This document shows, piece by piece, positions 1 through 5,649 of a DNA stretch of 5,649 nt (within the stretch, counting starts at the first letter, position 1; the number at the start of each line of letters is the position of its first letter). Source of the DNA: an uncultured bacterium. GTDB taxonomy: Bacteria > Desulfobacterota > Desulfobulbia > Desulfobulbales > Desulfobulbaceae. Where the stretch lies: positions 1 through 5,649 of the forward strand of contig CAIMMA010000529.1 in assembly GCA_903842475.1 (NCBI GenBank), in the 5' to 3' direction. The translations under genes and the position numbers were made by a program. The notes beneath the pieces were generated by a model. It was not told where the DNA came from. It made no database searches and saw nothing but the letters and a program-made list of their open reading frames with translations.

Positions 1-260
1 CTGGCAATCCGGTGTTGATGCTAAAGTTTTAGAAAGATGCGAGTACCGAGTACCGGTTTCTTTTCGTGGCCTGTTTGTTGACTTTGGTCAGGGAAAGCAG
101 AAAAGCCAACACCTCTTCAGTGGAGATGCTAGCAAGATCACGATTGCCAAACTGGGTTGTAAAACGGGAGAGGACGAACTCACAGGTTTTGACGGTATTT
201 TTTTTTGGAGTTGGCCAGGTGATACTGCAGATGGAAATCGACTGCTTGTTTTACTTTCAT
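1..260 (-). pseudogene. Tyrosine recombinase (phage-type integrase), N-terminal part, frameshifted and interrupted; runs off the left edge
   Basis: Translating the minus strand from ATG at 260 gives MKVKQAVDFHLQYHLANSKK. The frame then stops unless one base of the nine-A run (198-206) is dropped. With that correction it continues as NTVKTCEFVLSRF, FGNRDLASISTEEVLAFL and TKRNRYSVLASF, then an in-frame TAA (29-31), then NFSINTGLP to the window edge. This is the pattern of the SAM-like core-binding domain of site-specific tyrosine recombinases: a helix with NT..xYE..L..F, then FG.R.L..I..EE.L.FL, then TKR.RYS.L..F.NF. The stop replaces what is normally an aromatic residue. The catalytic Arg/His/Tyr domain would lie beyond position 1 and is not visible. 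Known of the family: DNA strand exchange for integration or excision of mobile DNA. Inferred: inactive here, a relic of an integrated element. Two lesions in one domain make sequencing error alone unlikely, though either one could be an error. Confidence 0.85.
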
Positions 261-272
261 AGTGCACCTCCT
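261..272 (-). promoter_or_regulatory. Ribosome binding site of the integrase pseudogene
   Basis: On the minus strand AGGAGG (267-272) lies six bases before the ATG at 258-260. This is a near-perfect Shine-Dalgarno at standard spacing. It fixes the start of the broken recombinase and supports that this was once an expressed gene. Confidence 0.75.
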
Positions 273-826
273 GTAGATTTGAGAATAGCGGAAATGGGTT
301 ACAGGATATGATACGATAAAAATACAGGATTGTTGGCTGGTGGTAGCGATGGTCAGAATAAGGTTAAACGCGAGGTATGTTCTCAAGCCTAGGCTTGCCA
401 TGGAGAATCTATATCTGCTCAAACACCGACCACCAACGCCTCCAAGGAAATGTCCGGAAATAGTTATCGAACATTTCGATGATGGCTGGCAAGAATAGGA
501 GGAGAATTTCATCGATGCGCAGGCATGGAAAAAGTCCGATTCTAAATACTGTTACCACTTTTGGAGAGTTTTGCCCGGTTTTGACTAAGAATGTCTTGGC
601 TATCTTGGTCCAAAGCTAGATTGTTGGTTTCAGTATGAAAATAATTGCGGAAGCTGTCTGGAAAAGGTAGTTATGACGCATAGGATGGGATGGATCTTCG
701 TTGGAAAGGGCTTTTTTTCGGAATCCCGAAGAAAGCGATTGCTTATCACCATCACTGAGTCCCTGTGACGACTCGCACCCTGATACCCAACCCCCTTATG
801 CTTTGCTTACGACCGGCAGATCCGCT
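273..826. other. Intergenic stretch without a convincing gene
   Basis: No reading frame here resembles a known protein. A 32-codon frame at 400-498 (+) lacks a ribosome binding site and has low-complexity, proline-rich content. The stretch is visibly less G+C-rich than the kef genes. It holds a 14-bp palindrome (384-397), a short inverted repeat ATCGAA-CAT-TTCGAT (466-480), and two copies of TACAGGAT (300-307 and 323-330) upstream of the recombinase start. The promoter for the kef operon should lie in its right half, but I could not pick out a believable -35/-10 pair. Long divergence between the minus-strand integrase and plus-strand kef genes means both promoters would be here. Confidence 0.5.
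384..397. repeat. 14-bp perfect palindrome CAAGCCTAGGCTTG
   Basis: The two 7-base halves are exact reverse complements with no spacer, so it is a DNA-level symmetric site rather than an RNA hairpin. It lies about 125 bases upstream of the recombinase start and 430 upstream of the kef operon. A dimeric regulator or a recombination protein could bind it, but nothing in the sequence identifies one. Confidence 0.5.
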
Positions 827-1444
827 ATGACTCCCCCGCGCAAGATCCTCCTCCTCTTCGCCCACCCGACATTGCGGCGCTCCAGGGTCAATGGTGCCCT
901 GCGCGCGGCGGTTGAGGGACTGCCAGGCATAACCGTCCACGATCTCTACGCTAACTATCCCGACTTTCTCATCGATGTTGAGCGCGAACAAGCCCTGTGC
1001 CTGGCCCACGACGTCATTATCCTGCAGCACCCCTTCTACTGGTACTCGACCCCGGCCATCGCCAAGGAGTGGCTTGATCTGGTGCTTGAGCACGGCTGGG
1101 CCTACGGAAACACCGGCAGAGCGCTGCAGGGCAAGATCTTCTTTCAGGTGCTCACTGCCGGCGGTGACGCCCTGGCCTACAGCCCGGACGGCTCCAACCG
1201 CCATACCATCCGCGAACTGACCCTGCCGCTGCGTGCCACTGCCAATCTCTGCCACATGCGCTGGCTGCCGCCTTATGCGGTGCTCGGTGTCCATCGCGGC
1301 CTGTCACAGGAGGCGCTAAGCCAGCACGCCAGCGATTTTCGCCGTACCCTTGAGGCGCTTCAGAACAACCGGCTTGACCTGGCGCGAGTCGCCGAACAGG
1401 AGTTATTCAACAACGATCTCGCTAACCTGCTCGGGGAGGAGTGA
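827..1444 (+). CDS. kefF: KefF/KefG-type NAD(P)H:quinone (flavodoxin-fold) oxidoreductase, activator subunit of the K+ efflux antiporter
   Basis: This 205-residue protein belongs to the DT-diaphorase-like FMN oxidoreductases that sit on the cytoplasmic face of KefB/KefC and are needed for full transport activity. Visible marks are the first beta strand with AHP (residues 12-14, phosphate-binding loop), YPDF.ID (44-50), QHPFYWYSTP (67-76), KEWLD (80-84), HGWAYG (89-94) and TAGG (110-113), followed by WLPPY (146-150). Overall layout matches Escherichia coli KefF and KefG (about 176-184 residues), with a tail some 20 residues longer. Its HDLYA.YPDF.ID..REQAL stretch is closer to KefG as I recall it, while QHP..WYS and HGWAYG recall KefF, so the symbol is a best guess. 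ATG 827 is chosen because homology begins at KILLLFAHP. The open frame extends up to TTG 701, but that added segment is low-complexity. No good Shine-Dalgarno precedes 827. The stop lies three bases before the antiporter start, which indicates an operon. Confidence 0.9.
   Translation: MTPPRKILLLFAHPTLRRSRVNGALRAAVEGLPGITVHDLYANYPDFLIDVEREQALCLAHDVIILQHPFYWYSTPAIAKEWLDLVLEHGWAYGNTGRALQGKIFFQVLTAGGDALAYSPDGSNRHTIRELTLPLRATANLCHMRWLPPYAVLGVHRGLSQEALSQHASDFRRTLEALQNNRLDLARVAEQELFNNDLANLLGEE
1433..1441 (+). promoter_or_regulatory. Ribosome binding site of kefC inside the end of the upstream gene
   Basis: GGGGAGGAG sits six bases before ATG 1448 and overlaps the final codons of the oxidoreductase, whose TGA is at 1442-1444. 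The layout suggests translational coupling, so transporter and activator would be made in a fixed ratio. It also selects 1448 as the antiporter start. Confidence 0.85.
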
Positions 1445-1447
1445 CCC

Positions 1448-3310
1448 ATGGAACAATTTCTCGCCCAGCTCCTCATCTTCTTGGCCGCCTCGGTCATTGC
1501 CGTACCATTGGCGCAGCGTTTCAAACTCGGCTCGGTGCTCGGCTATCTGGTGGCCGGTATGATCATTGGCCCCTACGGCCTGTCACTCATCGGCGAGGTC
1601 GAACAGGTCATGCATATCACCGAGTTCGGGGTGGTGATGATGCTCTTTCTGGTCGGGCTCGAACTGCGGCCCTCGCTACTCTGGCAGATGCGGGTGTCGA
1701 TCCTCGGCATGGGCGGCAGCCAGGTGTTGGCCACCGTCCTGGTGGTGGCCTTGGTCGCCATCGCCCTCGACCTGCCCTGGCGCCAGGCAACGGCGGTGGG
1801 ACTGATCGCCGCCATGTCCTCCACCGCCATCGTCCTCCAGACCCTGCGGGAGAAGGGGCTACTCGCCACCCTGCCGGGCCGCTCGATCTTCTCGGTGCTG
1901 CTCTTTCAGGACATAGCGGTTATTCCCATGCTCGCCGTGCTGCCGCTGTTGGCTGTGGGGACCGCCAAAGCCGCCGGTGCAGGCGGCAGCGCCTGGTTCG
2001 ACATCACTCTGCTCCCCACCTATCAGCGTTTTCTCATCGTCGTGCTGGCTATGGTCACCATCTACCTCATTGGTAAATATGCCAGTCGGCCGCTCTTTCG
2101 CATCATCGCCGCCACCCGGCAGCGCGAGATCTTCGTCGGCACCGCCCTGGCCCTGCTTATCGGCGCCTCGCTGCTGATGACCATCGTCGGCCTGTCTCCG
2201 GCCCTGGGGACCTTTCTCGCTGGGGTGGTGCTCGCCGACAGCGAGTACCGCCACGAACTGGAAAGCGATATCGAACCCTTCAAGGGACTGCTCCTCGGCG
2301 TCTTCTTCCTCTCGGTGGGGGCGAGTATCAACTTCTCCCTGATAAGCGAACGGATGGCAGTCATCGGCGGCCTTACCGCCGCCCTCATTGTCGTCAAGCT
2401 TTTAGTATTACTGGTTATCGCCCGATTTTTCAAGATGGCCGGCGACGGCAAGTGGCTGTTCGCCATGGGTCTGGCGCAAGGAGGCGAATTCGCTTTTGTT
2501 CTCTTCCAATTCGCGCGGATCAACGGGGTGCTGCCGCCGGCGCTGGTCGAGACCCTGGTGTCGGTGGTGGCTCTGTCGATGTTTCTTGCCCCGTTGCTCT
2601 TTCTCGTCTACGAAAAGTTGCTAGCTCCTCGCATGGTCAAGTTCGAAGAGGAATCCCCCGCCGACCATATCACCCGGCCACCTTCACGGGTCATCCTCGC
2701 CGGCTTCGGCCGACTCGGCACCGATGTCGGCCGCCTGCTGCTCTCGGTCGGTTGTCGGCCGATTATCCTCGACCACGATCCGGCCAATGTCGACATCCTC
2801 CGCCGTTTCGGCTTCGAGGTCTACTATGGTGACGCCTGCCGCCTTGATCTGCTCGAAGCGGCGGGGGCGGCCGAGGCCAAGCTGCTCATCGTCACCATCG
2901 GCGACCGGGAAAAGGCCCAGGATCTGGTGCGCCTTGCGGCCAAGCACTACCCCCACCTGCGCATCGCCGTCAGTGCCGCCGATCGCTCCAGCGCCTATGA
3001 GTTCATGGACCTGGGCGTAACCGCCATCCGCCGTGAGACCTTCGGCAGTGCCATGGAACTCGGTCGCGACGCCCTGGAGATGCTCGGCCACGACCCCTAC
3101 GAGGCCTATCGTATCACCCGACTTTTCCACCAGAAAGACGAGGAGACCCTCCCCGAGCTCTACAGGATCAACCGCCAGGATCGTTCGAATTACATCTCCA
3201 TGTACCGGCAACACAACGCCGACCTCAGTGTTTTGATGCAGAAAGACCGGGAAATTCACCTCGACGAGGTCGACCGCGCCTGGACCGCCCCCAAGGTAGA
3301 GCAAACATAA
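1448..3310 (+). CDS. kefC: KefB/KefC-type glutathione-regulated potassium/proton antiporter
   Basis: This 620-residue inner-membrane protein is full length for the family (about 600-620). Residues 1-395 form the CPA2 exchanger domain with many hydrophobic spans. They include [12 protein letters not shown] (31-42), VGLELRP (69-75), SSTAI (124-128), the ion-site motif [10 protein letters not shown] (151-160) and [10 protein letters not shown] (344-353). [12 protein letters not shown] (269-280) is the cytoplasmic regulatory loop that in KefC contacts the C-terminal domain and holds the channel shut. Residues about 413-555 are an RCK/TrkA-N domain: GFGRLG (419-424) is the Rossmann turn, LDHDP (441-445) has the acidic residue expected for nucleotide ribose binding, then YYGDA (459-463). 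The arginines of GFGR and RRETF (528-532) correspond to those implicated in glutathione binding in E. coli KefC. The tail [17 protein letters not shown] resembles KefC. Known role: kept closed by glutathione and opened by glutathione-electrophile adducts, giving K+ efflux, acidification and protection. No key motif is missing, so I expect it to work. KefB cannot be excluded as the closer namesake. Confidence 0.95.
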   Translation: MEQFLAQLLIFLAASVIAVPLAQRFKLGSVLGYLVAGMIIGPYGLSLIGEVEQVMHITEFGVVMMLFLVGLELRPSLLWQMRVSILGMGGSQVLATVLVVALVAIALDLPWRQATAVGLIAAMSSTAIVLQTLREKGLLATLPGRSIFSVLLFQDIAVIPMLAVLPLLAVGTAKAAGAGGSAWFDITLLPTYQRFLIVVLAMVTIYLIGKYASRPLFRIIAATRQREIFVGTALALLIGASLLMTIVGLSPALGTFLAGVVLADSEYRHELESDIEPFKGLLLGVFFLSVGASINFSLISERMAVIGGLTAALIVVKLLVLLVIARFFKMAGDGKWLFAMGLAQGGEFAFVLFQFARINGVLPPALVETLVSVVALSMFLAPLLFLVYEKLLAPRMVKFEEESPADHITRPPSRVILAGFGRLGTDVGRLLLSVGCRPIILDHDPANVDILRRFGFEVYYGDACRLDLLEAAGAAEAKLLIVTIGDREKAQDLVRLAAKHYPHLRIAVSAADRSSAYEFMDLGVTAIRRETFGSAMELGRDALEMLGHDPYEAYRITRLFHQKDEETLPELYRINRQDRSNYISMYRQHNADLSVLMQKDREIHLDEVDRAWTAPKVEQT

Positions 3311-3340
3311 ATAGTGCCTGAAAGGAAACCAGCAAAACAA

Positions 3341-3436
3341 TTAAAAATCATGTCTATACCACAACATCCAACCAGTGAAAAAAATCAGGGCGAAGAATGC
3401 AGCAATTTCCGAATAAAGATTTAACGTGCTGATCAT
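3341..3436 (-). CDS. Possible 31-residue single-span membrane peptide, unknown function
   Basis: From ATG 3436 the minus strand encodes a short peptide starting MISTLNLYSEIAAFF and ending GWMLWYRHDF. It has a polar or amphipathic start, about 17 uninterrupted hydrophobic or aromatic residues, then a charged end (YRHDF). That is the shape of small accessory subunits such as CcoQ-like oxidase peptides or KdpF, but I recognise no family, and no oxidase or Kdp genes are nearby. A weak Shine-Dalgarno (AAAGAGAA) lies about ten bases upstream. The frame stays open further upstream, but that part looks like noise. It converges on kefC with 30 bases between the two stop codons and no terminator hairpin visible between them. 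It may be chance. Confidence 0.3.
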   Translation of the reverse strand: MISTLNLYSEIAAFFALIFFTGWMLWYRHDF

Positions 3437-3531
3437 TATGGTACATTCTCTTTCAGAATGTCGATCAGACAGGGCATCAGAATGGTGCAAGTGACAGCAA
3501 ACGCCAAATTTTCGTCGGGTGAAAATCCAAA

Positions 3532-3560
3532 GGAAAAGGGGACGAGGGAAAAGGGACGGA
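3532..3560 (+). repeat. Two imperfect tandem G-rich repeats
   Basis: GGAAAAGGGGACGAG (3532-3546) is followed directly by GGAAAAGGGACGGA (3547-3560), then TATATTTTC. Strings of the type AAAAGGGACGGAT-ATTTT are, in my general experience of bacterial genomes, common at the edges of REP-associated or IS200-like transposase elements. That link is inference, and no transposase is visible here. Confidence 0.5.
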
Positions 3561-3866
3561 TATATTTTCATAAAATCCCATGCAAGTAACAGTTTAGTCC
3601 TTTCGGGAAGCGATACGCAAAGCGTGGTTAAGCTCGCTTGTTACGGCTTAAATAACGATTCCTGCAATAGTCCTATGGCCCTATTCTTCAAGACTGCGAT
3701 TGCAAATTGACATCGAGACCTTGAAGGTGCCAGATCGAACCTCCACCAATCATGGACCCGCCCAAACTTAGCACTACTACTGAATCTCTGGTTTTCAAAG
3801 TCCATATTTCTGAAATATTTTGACCAAAGCTCCTGCTTTTCAAATTGGCAATCCTTTCTGTTCTGA

Positions 3867-3895
3867 ACATGGGACAAAATTATTTTGTCCCATGT
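3867..3895. repeat. 29-nt perfect palindrome with GGGACAAAAT/ATTTTGTCCC arms
   Basis: Arms of 14 bases, ACATGGGACAAAAT (3867-3880) and ATTTTGTCCCATGT (3882-3895), flank a single central T. It ends 51 bases before the MFS start. No U-run follows on either strand, so it is a poor intrinsic terminator. An operator for the transporter gene or a leftover mobile-element end are the main alternatives. The GGGAC...ATTTT wording echoes the G-rich repeat at 3547-3568. Confidence 0.7.
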
Positions 3896-3946
3896 AATCT
3901 CGCAAAACTGAAACTGTACGTTAATACTTGATAAATAAAAGTTATA

Positions 3947-4828
3947 ATGACCAAAGGAAAAGGCGTCGCCGCCTTGAATCAGATTCCATCTGGAGTGTGG
4001 GTGCTCGGCGTTGTCAGTATGTTGATGGACATCTCTTCAGAGATGGTTCATAGCCTTTTGCCAATGTTCATGGTCACGACTCTAGGAGCAAGTGCCTTCG
4101 CAGTCGGTTTGATTGAAGGGCTAGCCGAGTCCACCGCACTAATCGTCAAAATATTCTCTGGTTCGCTGAGTGACTATTGGGGTAAGCGCAAGGGGATAGC
4201 GGTGTTTGGTTACGCTTTGGGCGCTCTAACCAAGCCTGTTTTTGCCATCGCGCCGACTGTCGGTGTCGTGCTGACTGCCCGACTGTTTGATCGGGTTGGA
4301 AAAGGCATCCGTGGCGCACCACGCGATGCTCTGGTGGCCGATATCGTGCCGCCGCAATTACGTGGGGCTGCCTTTGGTCTGCGGCAGTCTCTCGATACCG
4401 TGGGAGCTTTTCTTGGTCCGCTGCTGGCCGTCGGCTTGATGTTGCTGTGGTCCAATAATTTTCGAGCCGTGTTTTGGGTTGCTGTTATTCCAGGTGTCGC
4501 AGCCGTCATACTACTTATTTTGGGTTTGCATGAACCTTTATCTCATCAGATAGAAAAACGTACGAATCCAATTTGTCGAGAAAATTTACACCGCCTCAAT
4601 GCTTCATATTGGTGGGTGGTCTGCATTGGCGCAACTTTCATGCTCGCCAGATTTAGCGAAGCATTTTTAGTACTACGTGCACAACCAACAAGGATTGAGA
4701 CGACCCCATCCACCGCAGACCTCTCTTGCAGGAAAGACTTTGCGGGGTCGTTTCAATCCTCTGTTCAAGAAGCCCGGCCTGATTCGGGCACGATCTTTGA
4801 TATATTGGGGATTGCTTTGGCCTGGTAG
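3947..4828 (+). pseudogene. MFS transporter, N-terminal half only, C-terminus lost at the IS91-like junction
   Basis: Residues 1-246 match a major facilitator superfamily transporter: GVWVLG..S..MDISSEM (16-33), the loop 2-3 motif A GSLSDYWGKRKG (72-83), DRVGKGIRGAPRDALVAD (115-132) and GLRQSLDTVGAFLGPLL (144-160). The first six spans are present, followed by the start of span seven, ending ARFSEAFLVLRAQ (234-246). Relatives continue for about 150 more residues to roughly 400. Here, after base 4684, the frame reads into unrelated sequence and stops at 4826-4828. The seventh span is left at its end and the whole C-terminal bundle is missing, so the product should not transport. Substrate is unknown; this subfamily is mostly annotated only as MFS transporter. 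The start ATG 3947 suits the family N-terminus but has no clear Shine-Dalgarno. Codon usage is less G+C-biased than in the kef genes, consistent with a different origin. Confidence 0.88.
4691..4760. repeat. 17-bp imperfect inverted repeat at the IS91/MFS junction
   Basis: AGGATTGAGACGACCCC (4691-4707) and GGGGTCGTTTCAATCCT (4744-4760) are reverse complements with one mismatch, separated by 36 bases. It starts within about seven bases of the loss of MFS homology. It may be the subterminal hairpin of the element's origin end. The arm GTTTCAATCC also resembles the ends of many CRISPR repeats, but two inverted copies do not make an array. Confidence 0.8.
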
Positions 4829-5052
4829 GCTCTCTGGGGCGCGGGGGTAGCTGTGTTCGGGTGGGAGTCCAATTTTTAAACGTATCGGCAAATATCCAGG
4901 CGTTGTCATTCTGCCCATGGAGACCGATTGTTCCACGGTTGCTTAGCCTTGGATCGAGGAAATCAGGAGAGCAGGCGCAGTGATCCTGCTGGCCCCCTGA
5001 CAAGCGTCGGTAAGACCTTGGGATTATCGTGTTTTCAGCCTACTTTTTCGCC

Positions 5053-5649
5053 CTATCCTGTTGACCGGAAAGCCATTACCCTGCCACGGTACGGTAGGAT
5101 CGAGCAATGCCAGACCATGGTCGAGCCGCATTGCTCACAGATGACCGGAGGTATCGAGGGCGGTTGTTCGGCCACCGGTGCTGGCGTGGCAAAACCAAAA
5201 GCCATTGCCACCCGGCACTGCAGTTCGCGGCGTGACATCCTGAAGTTGGGGTTCATGCAGCCGTAGTATCGCACCTTCATGAACCCTGCAGGCAGGACGT
5301 GCTGAAGGAAGCGGCGGAGAAACTCCAGGGCGTCAAGGTCGATGACGCGGAGACGGTTACTTTGTTGGTGACGCCAACGGAAGAAGACCCGGCCGTTTTC
5401 GACATTGACGATACGGCTATTGGCAATGGCAACCCGGAACACGTAAGGTGTCAAATACTTGATGCTGGCCTCGGGTGAGCCGACTGCCTGGCAGTTGACA
5501 TTCCAGCCTTTGTCCCAAACTTGGGCCGGAATCTGCTCCAGCACTCCGGCCTTGGCCATGCGATCGCGGAACTTGGCCCGCACCAACGTGGACAGGCCGC
5601 GGACCGGGAGATAGAATCCCTGAGAAGTTGGATGCCACTGGCCGGTGGC
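5053..5649 (-). CDS. IS91-family Y2 (HUH) transposase, C-terminal 198 residues; 5' part beyond the right edge
   Basis: The minus-strand frame is open from the right edge and stops with TAG at 5053-5055. It begins mid-protein with QGFYLPVRGLSTLVRAKFRD, then AGVLEQIPAQVW, VNCQAVG, and KYLTPYVFRVAIANSRIV, which carries the paired tyrosines of Y2 transposases spaced four apart (codons 5455-5457 and 5443-5445). FLRRFLQHVLPAGFMKVRYYG and a C-terminal zinc-ribbon half CEQCG then follow. All are typical of the Y2_Tnp family, whose members are about 380-400 residues. The HUH metal-binding half and the N-terminal zinc finger must lie outside the window. Known role: single-strand nicking and rolling-circle transposition from the element's origin end. 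No frameshift is seen in the visible half, so activity is possible. The element points towards the truncated MFS gene. Confidence 0.92.
   Translation of the reverse strand, partial: ATGQWHPTSQGFYLPVRGLSTLVRAKFRDRMAKAGVLEQIPAQVWDKGWNVNCQAVGSPEASIKYLTPYVFRVAIANSRIVNVENGRVFFRWRHQQSNRLRVIDLDALEFLRRFLQHVLPAGFMKVRYYGCMNPNFRMSRRELQCRVAMAFGFATPAPVAEQPPSIPPVICEQCGSTMVWHCSILPYRGRVMAFRSTG

Larger units (their letters stand above)
3437..3946. other. Intergenic region with repeats and palindromes, no ordinary gene
   Basis: About 500 bases of A+T-richer DNA lie between the possible microprotein and the MFS gene. I see no frame with protein-like content. Structure is dense: a hairpin ATTTTC-7-GAAAAT (3508-3526), G-rich tandem repeats (3532-3560), a GTAACA/TGTTAC pair (3586-3591 and 3639-3644) enclosing ACGC-AAA-GCGT (3615-3625), and a perfect palindrome (3867-3895). 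The mix looks like remains of small non-coding mobile or repeat elements. A TATAAT string (3943-3948) overlaps the MFS start codon and is unlikely to be its promoter in that position. Confidence 0.5.
4685..5649 (-). mobile_element. IS91-family (rolling-circle) insertion element, origin-side end; continues past the right edge
   Basis: The segment joins the broken MFS gene on its left and carries an IS91-type transposase on the minus strand. In IS91 elements the replication-origin end lies after the transposase 3' end and abuts a CTTG or GTTC target tetranucleotide. Read on the plus strand, that would be CAAG or GAAC just left of the element. CAAG occurs at 4689-4692, a few bases after MFS homology ends, giving a candidate boundary at 4692/4693. 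A second CAAG at 4766-4769 is followed by a small hairpin (GCCCG 4772-4776 with CGGGC 4785-4789) and is an alternative. The non-coding tail from the junction to 5052 has no recognisable gene and includes a further hairpin (AGCAGG 4970-4975, CCTGCT 4985-4990). The exact left edge is uncertain. Confidence 0.65.

Noticed and set aside
400..498. Small plus-strand frame of 32 codons rich in proline and charged residues
   Set aside because: There is no Shine-Dalgarno sequence, no recognisable motif, and broken frames surround it. I cannot support it as a gene.
701..826. Longer kefF start at TTG 701
   Set aside because: The extra 42 residues are low-complexity and unlike the family, TTG 701 has no ribosome binding site, and homology begins just after ATG 827.
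752..1294. Long minus-strand open frames opposite kefF and kefC, including 1859-2254, 2062-2523 and 2684-3340
   Set aside because: They are antisense shadows of strongly conserved G+C-rich genes, with no family-like motifs of their own.
3582..3647. Integron attC site
   Set aside because: The ends do not fit the RYYYAAC / GTTRRRY core sites, and the only recombinase in the window is a distant, broken relic.
3641..3877. Minus-strand frame of 78 codons between kefC and the MFS gene
   Set aside because: It has no ribosome binding site and no recognisable motif, and its start falls inside the palindrome. It is likely chance in repeat-rich DNA.
3943..3948. TATAAT as the -10 element of the MFS gene
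   Set aside because: It overlaps the start codon, so transcripts from it would begin inside the coding region, and no well-spaced -35 is present.
4691..4760. CRISPR array
   Set aside because: Only two repeat-like arms exist, they are inverted rather than direct, and no further copies or cas genes are present.
4928..5266. Plus-strand open frame of 112 codons
   Set aside because: It overlaps the well-supported transposase C-terminus on the other strand and has no protein-like motifs.

Overview
The window is an accessory-looking stretch of a Gram-negative, probably proteobacterial, chromosome. I lean towards a deltaproteobacterial (Desulfobacterota-like) host, from general gene style only, and this is weak. 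Its centre is an intact, visibly G+C-rich two-gene operon for glutathione-gated potassium efflux. It comprises a KefF/KefG-type flavin oxidoreductase (827-1444, +) and a full-length KefB/KefC-type K+/H+ antiporter (1448-3310, +). The antiporter's ribosome binding site lies inside the last codons of the oxidoreductase gene, so the two are likely made together as transporter and soluble activator. They would protect the cell from electrophiles by acidifying the cytoplasm.

Both flanks are lower in G+C and hold broken or mobile DNA. At the left edge (1-260, -) is the start of a tyrosine recombinase gene. It has a perfect Shine-Dalgarno sequence, but a one-base slip in a nine-A run and an in-frame TAA break it, so no single open frame shows it. 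From 273 to 826 there is no convincing gene, only a 14-bp perfect palindrome.

To the right of the operon, 3311-3946 has no ordinary gene. It holds a possible 31-residue single-span membrane peptide on the minus strand, G-rich tandem repeats and a perfect 29-nt palindrome. Then comes an MFS transporter gene (from 3947) that is recognisable only up to residue 246, near base 4684. There it runs into unrelated DNA with a striking inverted repeat (4691-4760) and, on the minus strand, the C-terminal half of an IS91-family Y2 rolling-circle transposase (5053 to the right edge). The simplest reading is that an IS91-like element, with its transposase pointing left, interrupted or replaced the second half of the transporter gene.

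I see no clear undescribed multi-gene system. The items most worth a second look are the hidden recombinase pseudogene, the CRISPR-repeat-like inverted repeat at the IS junction, the repeat and palindrome cluster between kefC and the MFS gene, and the possible microprotein.
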